This document shows, piece by piece, positions 51,024 to 59,659 of a stretch of DNA of 64,000 nucleotides. The stretch comes from Crystallibacter degradans. GTDB taxonomy: Bacteria > Actinomycetota > Actinomycetes > Actinomycetales > Micrococcaceae. The DNA lies in the NCBI RefSeq assembly GCF_012952295.1, contig NZ_JABBCH010000006.1:186001-250000 (forward strand), read 5' to 3'. Numbering within the stretch: the first letter of the stretch is position 1; each line of letters begins with the position of its first letter. A model generated the notes under the pieces. The model ran no database searches. It was not told the DNA's origin and saw nothing but the letters and a program-made list of their open reading frames with translations. A program made the position numbers and the translations under genes.

Positions 51024-51060
51024 ACGACGGCGAGTGGTTGCGTTACGCAGCTTGCCGTCG
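51024..51060 (+). terminator. Hairpin, ACGACGGCG family
   Basis: CGACGGC and GCCGTCG close a hairpin whose inner TGCG/CGCA arms also pair; it ends 16 bp before the SARP-like repeats of cassette 2 and is followed by TTCT. Confidence 0.6.
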
Positions 51061-51075
51061 TTCTGCGGCTACTCC

Positions 51076-51120
51076 GATAACGCCGCAGTAACGCGCCAGT
51101 AACGCTCTTCCTGCTACACC
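51076..51120 (+). promoter_or_regulatory. Putative SARP operator and promoter, site 2
   Basis: Three direct repeats, GATAACGC (51076), AGTAACGC (51087) and AGTAACGC (51098), each start exactly 11 bp after the last. Eight bp later lies CTACACC (51114-51120) as -10-like box. The 34-bp gap to the metzincin start holds the AAGGAGA ribosome site. Confidence 0.65.
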
Positions 51121-51154
51121 GAGCCCATTCCCAATCCAGCCCAAGGAGACAGCC

Positions 51155-51844
51155 ATGGACCAGCACGGGGTCAACAAGGACCATTTCTGCACGATCCGCA
51201 CCGTTCAGGACGTGTCCGGCAATACCAAGGCGGCGCTGCTCAACGAAGCTAAATGGACCGTCTCCCGGCTGACCGTGGGCTTCCTGGAAGGCGACCCCCA
51301 GCTGCGGCAGCGCGTGATCGATGTGGCCCGCGAATGGACCGGCCCGGACATGGCGAACCTGGAGTTCCTGGAGGATGGATCGGAAGCGGATATCCGGATC
51401 GCGTTCCAGCAGGGCAACGGCTCATGGTCCTTCCTCGGGACCCATGCCCAGCAGATCCCGGCAGACGAGCCGACCATGAACTATGGGTGGCTCACGCCAG
51501 ATTCAACGGACGACGACGTCCGGCGGGTCGTGCTGCACGAGTTCGGCCACGCGGTCGGGTTGATCCATGAGCACCAGAACCCGGAGAAGCCGATCCAGTG
51601 GAACCGTGCAGCGGTCATTGCGGATTTGTCCGGACCGCCGAACAATTGGGATGAACAGACGATCGAGAACAACATTTTCAAGAAGTACAACGCGCAGGAT
51701 GTCACGGGGACGGACACGGACAAGGATTCGATCATGATGTATCCCCTCCCGCAGTCCTGGACCCTGGACGGCTTTTCGGCAGGCCTGAACTCGGATCTGT
51801 CCGATACCGACAAGGAGTTCATCCGGTCCGCGTATCCTTGGTGA
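51155..51844 (+). CDS. M12-type metzincin metalloprotease (cassette 2)
   Basis: A 229-residue paralogue of the protease at 24809 with the same fold and no signal peptide. Zinc ligands His128, His132, His138 in HEFGHAVGLIH, Met-turn SIMMYP. Nearly the whole length aligns, with many conservative changes, so the duplication is not recent. ATG after AAGGAGACAGCC, 26 bp ahead of the caspase gene. Confidence 0.88.
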   Translation: MDQHGVNKDHFCTIRTVQDVSGNTKAALLNEAKWTVSRLTVGFLEGDPQLRQRVIDVAREWTGPDMANLEFLEDGSEADIRIAFQQGNGSWSFLGTHAQQIPADEPTMNYGWLTPDSTDDDVRRVVLHEFGHAVGLIHEHQNPEKPIQWNRAAVIADLSGPPNNWDEQTIENNIFKKYNAQDVTGTDTDKDSIMMYPLPQSWTLDGFSAGLNSDLSDTDKEFIRSAYPW

Positions 51845-51870
51845 GGCGGCCGCCGACGTAAGGAGACAGC

Positions 51871-54243
51871 GTGGAGGACTACGCCGTCGTCGTCGGCATT
51901 TCGCGGTATCCGAAGTTCGCCCCGGCCGGTAGCACCGCGGATCTTGTGGGGCCGGACACTGATGCGCTGGACATCCGCAATTGGCTCGCGGCGGACGACG
52001 GCGGCGGCCTCGTCCCGGAGAACATCCGGATGATCCGCTCGGCGGACTTCGACCCGACCCCGGCGGATCCGCAGCCCGAGGAGGCCCGGATCCGCAAGGC
52101 GCTGGCGTCGCTCGTGGAGCAGACGGCTGACCGCATGGGCGGGCGCCTCTACCTCTACTTCTCAGGCCACGGCTTCGCCCCGGTGCTGGAGGAAGGGGCG
52201 CTCTTCACCGCCGAGGCCTCCCTGAGCATCCCCACCTACGTGTACGCCTACGACTGGCTGCGCAGCTTCCGCAAGGCGCTGCGCTTCCGCGAGTACGTGC
52301 TCTGGATGGACTGCTGCATGACGCACCAGCAGACCATCCCTGTCAGCAACGTGGTAATCCGCGCCGGCACCGGCACCGGCGTTCCCGGACCCGCCTTCGT
52401 GGCGGTCGCCGCCCAGACCAAGAGCGCGCTGGAACACCGGATGCCGGATGGAAGGGTGCACGGGGTCTTCAGCTACACCCTGCTCCAAGGCCTGCGCGGC
52501 GGGGCCACGGACGAGCACGGCCGCATCACGGCAGAGAGCCTGAAGTCCTTTCTGCACGACACCATGCCGGAATTCCTGCCGGATCAGGCCCGCAATGCAT
52601 CGGCCGTGGACCTGCATCCGTACATTCGGGCCGATTCCGGCATCCTTTTCCGCCGACTGCGCAGCCGGCCTACCTACTCGGTGCGCCTCGACTTCCCGCC
52701 AGGTGCCGTCGATCAGGAACTGAAACTGTGGACCGGAAGGCCGCACGCCGCCGTCGTCCGCCAAAAGCTGACGGGGAGTTCCTGGCAGGGCGAGCTGGTG
52801 CGCGGGTTGTATATGGCGGAAATTGCCGACGCCGGTGTGCGGCACGGTTTCCAGGTCACCGGTGCGGGGGCGCGGCACCTCCGCCTGTCGGATCTCGGCG
52901 AGCCGGTCAGGCCGCCGCATCCCACCCAGCTGTTCAGCATCGATGTCCGGGCCGCGAATCCGGCGGCGACCATTTCGGTGCTGGACCACAACCTGCAGCG
53001 CATCTTCTCCGATACCGGCGCCCTGCACGAGTTCGATGCGCCCGGGGTCTACAAGATCCGGGTCGAGCTGGGCCGGGACATTTCAAGCGTGTCCGAACAG
53101 GTCATCCTGCTGGATGCGGACATGGAGACAGCCTTCCTTTCCGCGCCGGAGGTTCCCTCGCCGGCGCCGATTCCCGGCAGCGCCCTCGCCAGCAAAGCGC
53201 ACGCGGAGCCGTTCCTCGATGCCGCGGCAAGGGACAGCCTGTTGCACGGTACAGGCCAGCCCTCAAGCGGCCTCTCCATACTGGCGCGGTACTGGCTGGA
53301 CGACGACGCCCCCGTACAGCCGCCGGGGAACCCCTTGGAGGGCCTTCGGTTGTTCTCCGCCGACGGCCAGCTGCTGGTGGACCTCGGGGCGGGCCACGTC
53401 AGCCGGCCCAAGGACGTGGCGATCTGGGAGCGCGCCCTGGAACCGGGCGCCTACTTCCTCCGCCACACCTTCCGCAGCGGCCGCACCGGCGAGGCCACGG
53501 TCATGGTCTGCGACGGATGGTTGACCCAGATCGCGTTGCAGCGCTCCCCTGCCCTGCTCGTTCCCGGCACCCCGCTCGACGACATCATGCCGATCGTCGA
53601 CGCCGCCGTGTTCATGCGGGGACCGGACGCCGGCGCCCCGCCGGCCAGCGAAGACAAAGTCCTGGAAACGGCGCGGCTGGCCCTCGCCCAGGGGCGGGAC
53701 CTGCTCGGCAAGCCGCACGGCAGCGGGCTGCAGAAACTACTGCTGGAGGACTACGCAGATCCTTTGGCCGGCATCATCGGCTGCTACCTGCTGCTGATCG
53801 CGATGGACGGCGCCAACGGCGGAACCACCGCCCAGCATGCCCAGTTCGACGCCGCCGTCGTCCGCCTCGCCTCCATGGTCGGTGACTGGCACCCGGATGT
53901 GGCGGCCCTGTCGTTGCGCTGCTCGGATCCAGCACTGCGCAGGACCGCGCCGATGGCCGTGCCGCCAATCTTTCGGTACGGCTGGCAGCTGATCGTCGAG
54001 GCCAGTTACACCCACCCGGAGCTGGTGCCCGAAGCACTCTGGCAGCGTGTCCACGCCGTCACGAACTTCGGCCCGTACCTGACTTGGGCGGCGGACGAAC
54101 GGGCCAAGCGTCTGCATGCGCGCCAACTGCAGCACTGGTTCGATGCCAAGGCCGATGACGCGAACGGCGCGGGCCCGGACGCAGGGAACCGGTTGCAGAT
54201 TCCGGCTTCGGCCGCGGCCTCACTGCGCAGCCGCCGTGTTTGA
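51871..54243 (+). CDS. Caspase-family (C14) protease, cassette 2
   Basis: A 790-residue paralogue of the protein at 25540, aligning over its full length. Caspase domain with His100 (YFSGHGF) and Cys149 (LWMDCCM); the same middle and C-terminal regions follow, including LALAQGRDLLGKPHG and the GCYLLLIAMD helix. GTG start after AAGGAGACAGC. Lacks signal peptide and membrane segments. Located upstream of the eCIS genes, it could be an injected effector, a processing protease or an internal cell-death enzyme. Confidence 0.85.
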   Translation: MEDYAVVVGISRYPKFAPAGSTADLVGPDTDALDIRNWLAADDGGGLVPENIRMIRSADFDPTPADPQPEEARIRKALASLVEQTADRMGGRLYLYFSGHGFAPVLEEGALFTAEASLSIPTYVYAYDWLRSFRKALRFREYVLWMDCCMTHQQTIPVSNVVIRAGTGTGVPGPAFVAVAAQTKSALEHRMPDGRVHGVFSYTLLQGLRGGATDEHGRITAESLKSFLHDTMPEFLPDQARNASAVDLHPYIRADSGILFRRLRSRPTYSVRLDFPPGAVDQELKLWTGRPHAAVVRQKLTGSSWQGELVRGLYMAEIADAGVRHGFQVTGAGARHLRLSDLGEPVRPPHPTQLFSIDVRAANPAATISVLDHNLQRIFSDTGALHEFDAPGVYKIRVELGRDISSVSEQVILLDADMETAFLSAPEVPSPAPIPGSALASKAHAEPFLDAAARDSLLHGTGQPSSGLSILARYWLDDDAPVQPPGNPLEGLRLFSADGQLLVDLGAGHVSRPKDVAIWERALEPGAYFLRHTFRSGRTGEATVMVCDGWLTQIALQRSPALLVPGTPLDDIMPIVDAAVFMRGPDAGAPPASEDKVLETARLALAQGRDLLGKPHGSGLQKLLLEDYADPLAGIIGCYLLLIAMDGANGGTTAQHAQFDAAVVRLASMVGDWHPDVAALSLRCSDPALRRTAPMAVPPIFRYGWQLIVEASYTHPELVPEALWQRVHAVTNFGPYLTWAADERAKRLHARQLQHWFDAKADDANGAGPDAGNRLQIPASAAASLRSRRV

Positions 54244-54853
54244 ACTGCCGCTGGCCGACGGCATCACGGCATCCTTCCAGCGCTTCCCTTCCCCCGACAA
54301 CGGCCTGCTGGCCCGCCGTCCGCCGAGCGCCGGCGCGCTGCCGCTCTGCCCCGCCGGAGACGGCGGCTTCGTATGCGCACTGCCGGACGGCGAGGCGTGC
54401 TGGATCGGGTTGACGGCCAGGCCCGGAGCCGCCATGGTTCTGGTCGGTGTGCTGGCGGAGCTGTCCGACGGCTCCCCGATCGACGTCCTTTCCGGCGCGC
54501 GGCTGTCCGGCGCTGGGACCGGCGCTGGGACCGGCGGCGGCCTTGCGGCGGTCCAACCGGTTGAATTGCTTTCGGTTCCGCCGTCCGCGCAGGTGGCCGG
54601 CATCCTCCGCCCCGGCGACGGATGGCTGGCGTTGTGCCGCGAGTCTCGCACAGCGGCAGCGGGAGGGAACACGGGGTCGCCGGAAGCGCTGGCGGTGCGC
54701 CTGCACCTGGTGGTCCGTCCGGCACCGGACCAGGCCCGGGAACAGCGCAGCACCGCCGTCGAACTGGTGGACGGTTCCCGCTTCCGGCAGGAATGCGGCG
54801 AGCGCGTTCCCGCCCCCTCGCCGACCGTCTACGGCGGCTGGCGGCTGCCCTGA
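54236..54853 (+). CDS. Unknown third protein of cassette 2
   Basis: A 205-residue paralogue of the protein at 27911; conserved blocks FELPLADGI, SFQRF, SAGALPLC, GEACWIG, CGERVP and terminal WRLP. The chosen GTG at 54236 gives the same N-terminus and exactly the same 8-bp overlap with the caspase stop as in cassette 1; an in-frame ATG at 54116 lies deep in the caspase gene. It has an extra Gly/Ala-Gly-Thr repeat (GAGTGAGTGGG) absent from copy 1. Confidence 0.75.
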   Translation: MFELPLADGITASFQRFPSPDNGLLARRPPSAGALPLCPAGDGGFVCALPDGEACWIGLTARPGAAMVLVGVLAELSDGSPIDVLSGARLSGAGTGAGTGGGLAAVQPVELLSVPPSAQVAGILRPGDGWLALCRESRTAAAGGNTGSPEALAVRLHLVVRPAPDQAREQRSTAVELVDGSRFRQECGERVPAPSPTVYGGWRLP

Positions 54854-54855
54854 GG

Positions 54856-56148
54856 CTATGCGCGACGGCGGCGGAAGCGGGGCGGGGCTCGGGGCTCCCG
54901 CGGATCCGGTGGGTTTCCGCTTCCGGCGTGCTTGGGCTGATACCGTCGGCGCCGCCACCAGAGATAGAGAGCGCCGATCGCGCCGACCACCACCGGAATG
55001 GTGATACCGAGCGGTTCGCCCCATTCCTTGACCGCGTTGCCCAGGACGTAGCCGATGCCGATCTTGACTTCGATCGACTTCTCGAACGTCTTGACCAACA
55101 CATCGGCGCCGTCCGGTCCCTTGGTCCAGATTGTCAGGACCATCTGCTTCGTGCCGGCCTCGCGGGCGGTGATGTTCCAGCTCCACATCCCCACGCCCTC
55201 AGACGGCAACGCGATAAGCCCGGTGTTGCCGCTGGTGAGCTCAATATCCAGGCCGTCGCTGGTGAGATCTGCCCGCATGAATTCACACAGCTTGGGCGAT
55301 TCAGTTTCTATAGGGCCTTCACCTGGCAGCTCCTCAGCCGGGTCGACGGGCGAGTCCTTGAATGCAACGCGGATCGGGAAGGCCTTGGTTTCCCCCTGGA
55401 CCATCGGTGACGGCGGCCTGAACACCAGCGTCCCCTCGAAACACTTATCGAGGATTTCCTGGGTGTCGGAGCCAGGAGGTTCGGTGACCGTGGGATCCAC
55501 TCCAGGGGTCGACGGCGGTGGCGCTTCCGAATCGGAGGGTTCAGTTGCTGTCGGTTCCGGAGTTCCTGTCTCCGAGGGACCTCCGGTTTCCGACCCGGTA
55601 GGGCCGGGAACTGCGCCGCCTGTGGTCGGCGGCGACCCGGCGGTCTCCGACGGAGGCGGTGGATTGCTCTCCGTCGGTCCGTCGAATTTGACGGATTGTT
55701 CCAGCACTCCCGCGGCGCCGCTGTCGTCGATCACCGTCAGCCGCACGGTATAGACGCCCGGCGCGGTGAAGGTATGGCCCCAGAACATCCCTTCGCCCTG
55801 GCTGCCGTCCGCCACCTCCCACAGGAAGGTCTCGATGATGCCGCCGTCCGGATCCACGGAAGCCGAGGCGTCCATCGTGCAGGTGAAGCCCTCGCACAGC
55901 ACCACGAAGTCTGCACGTGGTGCCTCGGACGCCGTTTGGGGATGCTCGGCCGGATCGGATGGAGCCGACTCGGGGGTGGGATCCTGCGCTGAGCTGGCCG
56001 ATGGTGCGTCCGGCGCCGGGCCGACGGCCGTTGCACTGCCGGCTCCGGCCAGTCCGAAAACCAGGAGGGCAAGCGCCAGCCAAGCAGCCCGCACCTGCGC
56101 AGACCAATGTCTATTGGGCCGCCCCGGCAGCCCCTGCGGAGAGAACAC
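54856..56148 (-). CDS. Secreted PKD-domain protein with C-terminal membrane anchor
   Basis: A 430-residue protein. Signal peptide (about 15-40), an acidic Pro/Ser linker, a PKD domain (DASASVDPDGGIIETFLWE through HTFTAPGVYTVRLTVIDD), a Thr/Pro/Glu-rich linker, a beta domain with two Cys, a TM helix near residue 390 (TIPVVVGAIGALYLWW) and a short very basic tail. GTG 56148 follows GGAGGCAAGC; the longer frame to 56208 has no such site. Converges with cassette 2, 2 bp apart. Confidence 0.78.
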   Translation of the reverse strand: MFSPQGLPGRPNRHWSAQVRAAWLALALLVFGLAGAGSATAVGPAPDAPSASSAQDPTPESAPSDPAEHPQTASEAPRADFVVLCEGFTCTMDASASVDPDGGIIETFLWEVADGSQGEGMFWGHTFTAPGVYTVRLTVIDDSGAAGVLEQSVKFDGPTESNPPPPSETAGSPPTTGGAVPGPTGSETGGPSETGTPEPTATEPSDSEAPPPSTPGVDPTVTEPPGSDTQEILDKCFEGTLVFRPPSPMVQGETKAFPIRVAFKDSPVDPAEELPGEGPIETESPKLCEFMRADLTSDGLDIELTSGNTGLIALPSEGVGMWSWNITAREAGTKQMVLTIWTKGPDGADVLVKTFEKSIEVKIGIGYVLGNAVKEWGEPLGITIPVVVGAIGALYLWWRRRRYQPKHAGSGNPPDPREPRAPPRFRRRRA

Positions 56149-56235
56149 GCTTGCCTCCAATGACGCCCCTAGGCCGTTCTCTACCTTGCAGTCTGACCCT
56201 GCCGGCACCGTTCGTCAACGGTGCGCGTTGACTCA

Positions 56236-57567
56236 TCAAAGATGCCCGCGTAGCTGCTATCGAAGAATCATTTGATAATGCCCGCGTAGCGGTGTGTCTG
56301 CCGGGCACGCGGTTGCGTGCCCGGCACTCTGAGCCATGGAGCTTACGATGAGCCAACGCAGAGCCGTCACGAAGACCATCGCCACCCGCTATGCCAGGGC
56401 GGACCGGGCCTCGAAGAAGTCCATCCTGGATGAGCTGTGCGCGGTGACCGGCTGGCACCGCGACCACGCCCGGAAGGCACTGCGCCTGGCACTGGTGCTC
56501 AAGCCGGTCAAGCCCAGGCCGCCGCGGCCGCCCGTGTACGGGGAACAGGTGATCGAAGCCCTGCGGCGGTGCTGGGCGGTCCAGGGCACCCCGTGCGGGC
56601 GGCTGCTGGCCGCGGCGCTGCCGGACCTGGTCCCGCGGCTGCGCCGGTTCGAAGAGCTCCGGATCGACGACCAGACAGCCGCGCTGCTGCTGCGCATCGC
56701 GCCGGCCACGATCGACCGGCGGCTTGCCGGGGACCGGGCCAAACTCACCGTCCACGGCAGGTCGCATACCAAGCCCGGCTCACTGCTCAAGGACTCGATT
56801 CCGATGCGGACCTGGGCCGAATGGGACGACGCCCGGCCGGGTTTCGTGGAGATCGACCTAGTCGGCCACGAAGGCGGGAATTCGCGGGGCGAGTTCTGCT
56901 TCACCCTTGACATCACGGACATCGCCACGGGCTGGACGGAAACCGTCTCGGTGAAGAACAAGGCCCAGAAATGGGTGTTCGCCGCGATCAAGGAGGCCAC
57001 GGCGAAGTTCCCGTTCCCGATCCTGGGAATCGACTCGGATAACGGCTCTGAATTCATCAACTGGGGACTGTTCCGCTGGTGCGAGCAGGAGAACCTGACG
57101 TTCACCAGGTCCCGGTCGGGGAACAAGAACGACGGCGCCCACGTCGAGCAGAAGAACTGGCATATCGTGCGCCAGACGGTCGGCTACCACCGCTACGACA
57201 CCGCAGGCGAGCTGGAGCTGCTGAACCGGATCTGGGGCGCTGCAGCGGCTGCTGACCAACCATTTCGCGCCGCAGCAAAAACTCGTCTCCAAGGAACGCA
57301 ACGGCGCGAAGACCACCAAGAAATACGACAAACCGGCCACGCCGTACCAGCGCGTCCTGGCCGATACCGGCACTGTCGCCAAGAGAGTCAAGACACGGTT
57401 GGCCAAGGAAAACGAGCCCCCTGAATCCGGCGGCCATTCAACGCCAGGTCCAGGCCCTCACGGCCGAACTGCTGACCCTCACCACGTCAAAACAAGGGCC
57501 AAAGCCCAAGCCTGCTATCCGGGCAAAATCAAATGATTCCTCGAATCAATCGAAGCGGGCATCTTGA
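56236..57567 (+). mobile_element. Decayed insertion sequence with imperfect terminal repeats
   Basis: About 1.33 kb. The left end (56236-56276) and the inverted right end (57528-57567) share TCAA-GATGCCCGC and GAATCATTTGAT with small gaps between. It carries one rve-type transposase, broken by two frameshifts. A 13-bp ATGCCCGCGTAGC direct repeat lies inside the left end (56242 and 56278). No clear target-site duplication was found. It sits between the PKD gene and the eCIS operon. Confidence 0.75.
56345..57567 (+). pseudogene. rve-type (DDE) transposase with two frameshifts
   Basis: N-terminal helix-turn-helix region (MSQRRAVTKTIATRYARADR, KSILDELCAVTGWHRDHARK), then the DDE core: Asp in FVEIDLVGHEGGN, Asp in ILGIDSDNGSEFIN, Glu in NDGAHVEQKNW. 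An extra G near 57234 shifts the frame after LLNRIW; the true continuation ALQRLLTNHFAPQQKLVSKER is readable in the next frame. An extra C near 57418 shifts it again; the original ending NPAAIQRQVQALTAELLTL runs to a stop at 57567. Both shifts lie in homopolymers. Confidence 0.85.
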
Positions 57568-57715
57568 CATGATTCCCCGGGCGGTGCCGCAGATCAAACC
57601 TTTCCATACGTACCGGCGGCGGAAACGGCCGGGAAATTATCCCGTGACGGCCCTGTCTTTCAGGAGTAGCCTTTAGCACACGAGCACGATCTCTGGCTGT
57701 GAGGGGAGAGCCACG

Positions 57716-58396
57716 ATGAGCCTTGCACGGGCGGCGTTGACGGAGTTTGCGGCGTTTGTTTCGGCGGCCGTGTCTCCCGACGCCGCCACCCTTGAAGAAG
57801 ACACTGCGGGGCCGGACCATCCCCCGCCACAACCAGAGGGTCCCATCAGGATCCGACCCGTCGCCCTCGACCGGACGAGCCGCTCCCAGCGGGACGGTCC
57901 CGTCCTGGACCTCGAACTCACCGTCGCCGTCAGCAGCTCCGGCCAGCGCGGACTGGAAAACACCGAGACCCTGCTGACAGCCCTCGAATCGGTCGGGCGC
58001 TATCGGGTGGCCCCGCTGGATAGGCAGGGGCCGCCTGCGGTTCCGACCGTGTTCAGTTTCCTCGTCCGGATCCCGGTGGCTGTCCGGCTCGACATTCCGG
58101 CGGGGCCTCCGGTCCGCGAGCCGCTGCAGCTGCGGATGGGAACCGGCCGTCTGTTGCAGGGCACCCTGCGGGGCCGGGACGGCAAGCCGCTGGCTGGCGC
58201 CCGCGTCCGCGCCCACGCATCGGCAAGAACCGCCACCACCGGATTGGACGGCGGGTTCGAGCTGCTGACCACGCATGATGACACCCAGCACTTCACCGTG
58301 GAGTTCGACGGCGCCGCCCGCCGGATCAGTGCCAGCAGCAGGGACGTTCCGCTCACCCTCCGCTGGGAACCACCAGATGATGAAAGAGGAACCTGA
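57716..58396 (+). CDS. Pvc16-like eCIS protein with carboxypeptidase-regulatory-like domain
   Basis: A 226-residue protein. The first 130 residues, with LDLELTVAVSSSGQRGLENTE and LLTALESVGRYRVAPL, resemble DUF4255/Pvc16-like tail terminator proteins by position and pattern; the rest (LLQGTLRGRDGKPLAGARVRA, GLDGGFELL) is a CarboxypepD_reg-like beta sandwich. First gene of the contractile injection operon; its stop overlaps the sheath start (TGATG). A GGGGAGAG site precedes the ATG. The Pvc16 match is tentative. Confidence 0.65.
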   Translation: MSLARAALTEFAAFVSAAVSPDAATLEEDTAGPDHPPPQPEGPIRIRPVALDRTSRSQRDGPVLDLELTVAVSSSGQRGLENTETLLTALESVGRYRVAPLDRQGPPAVPTVFSFLVRIPVAVRLDIPAGPPVREPLQLRMGTGRLLQGTLRGRDGKPLAGARVRAHASARTATTGLDGGFELLTTHDDTQHFTVEFDGAARRISASSRDVPLTLRWEPPDDERGT

Positions 58397-59658
58397 TGAC
58401 CAGCTACCTGGCGCCCGGCGTCTACGTTAAGGAAGTGCCTAGCGGGCCGCGCACCATCGGCCGGGTCAGTACCAGCATCGCGGCCTTCATCGGCAAGGCC
58501 CCGAAGTCCCAAGCCCGGCTGGACGAAGCGGTCGCGATCGACAACTGGACACAGTTCGCCGACCTCTACATCGGCGACGCCAGCGCCGGGACCCATCTGG
58601 CCAACGCCGTCTATGGCTTTTTCGCCAACGGCGGCGGGCGTTGCTACGTCGTCAATATCGGCGACGGCGACAATCTCACCGGGACCTCGGCCAAGCCCAC
58701 CGGCGTACGGCTGCTCGAAGCCCTGGACAATGTGTCGATGGTCGCCGCCCCAGGGTTCCACCGGCCACAGGACTACGCCGCCCTGCTGGAGCACTGCGAG
58801 CACCCGTTACGGCAGGACCGCCTTGCCGTGATGGACACGCCAGAAGACGTGGCTGACATCGACGATCTGACTGCGGCAGGCGGCGCAACGGTTCCGGAGC
58901 CGGACAACAGTGGCGGCACGGATTCAGGCAGCGATGCCGGTGAAGACGACGACGGCGGGAGCCCGCCTCCCAGCTCCGAGGACAACGGTCCGATCGGGGC
59001 ACCCCAGTCCCCCGGCGGCTACGCGGCACAGTACTTCCCGTGGATCGTCGTGCAGGACGCTGTCACAGGCGCCTTGGTGGCCCAGCCGCCGTCGGGCCAT
59101 ATCGCCGGCATCTGGGCGCGGGTGGATTCCTCCCGCGGCGTCCATAAAGCACCTGCCAACGAGCCGGTCCAGGGCGCGGTGAACCTGGTCCACCAAGTGA
59201 CCCGAGGGGAGCAGGAGGTCCTCAATCCGGCCGGCGTCAACTGCATCCGTCGCTTCCCGGAGGGCTTCCTGGTCTGGGGCGCCCGCACCCGCGCACCGCA
59301 GTCCGGCGAGTACCGGTATATCAACGTCCGCCGCCTGACCAACATGATCAAGGAGTCCATCGCCGAAGGCACCAAATGGGCCGTGTTCGAACCCAACGAC
59401 TACGCACTCTGGGGCTCGCTCCGCAGGGACATCGGTTCGTTCCTGACCAATGTCTGGCGCGATGGCGGCCTGCTCGGCCGGACGCCGGAAGAGGCCTTCT
59501 TCGTGAAATGCGATGAGGAGACCAACCCTCCGGAGGTGCGCAACGAAGGCCAGATTGTGGCCATTGTCGGCCTCTCCGTGGTGCGGCCCGCAGAGTTCGT
59601 CATCTTCAAGCTCATGCAGTCCGCCAACATGACCGAAATCGAAAGCACAGGAGCCTGA
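58396..59658 (+). CDS. eCIS/phage tail sheath protein
   Basis: A 420-residue contractile sheath. Opens with the usual SYLAPGVYVKEVPSGPRTI; the C-terminal half has the conserved INVRRLTNMIKESI, FEPNDYALWGSLRRDI and TEEAFFVKCDEETN-type blocks. It polymerises around the inner tube and contracts on firing. Residues about 155-205 form an acidic Gly/Ser/Asp/Pro insertion that would lie on the outer surface. Confidence 0.92.
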   Translation: MTSYLAPGVYVKEVPSGPRTIGRVSTSIAAFIGKAPKSQARLDEAVAIDNWTQFADLYIGDASAGTHLANAVYGFFANGGGRCYVVNIGDGDNLTGTSAKPTGVRLLEALDNVSMVAAPGFHRPQDYAALLEHCEHPLRQDRLAVMDTPEDVADIDDLTAAGGATVPEPDNSGGTDSGSDAGEDDDGGSPPPSSEDNGPIGAPQSPGGYAAQYFPWIVVQDAVTGALVAQPPSGHIAGIWARVDSSRGVHKAPANEPVQGAVNLVHQVTRGEQEVLNPAGVNCIRRFPEGFLVWGARTRAPQSGEYRYINVRRLTNMIKESIAEGTKWAVFEPNDYALWGSLRRDIGSFLTNVWRDGGLLGRTPEEAFFVKCDEETNPPEVRNEGQIVAIVGLSVVRPAEFVIFKLMQSANMTEIESTGA

Positions 59659-59659
59659 C

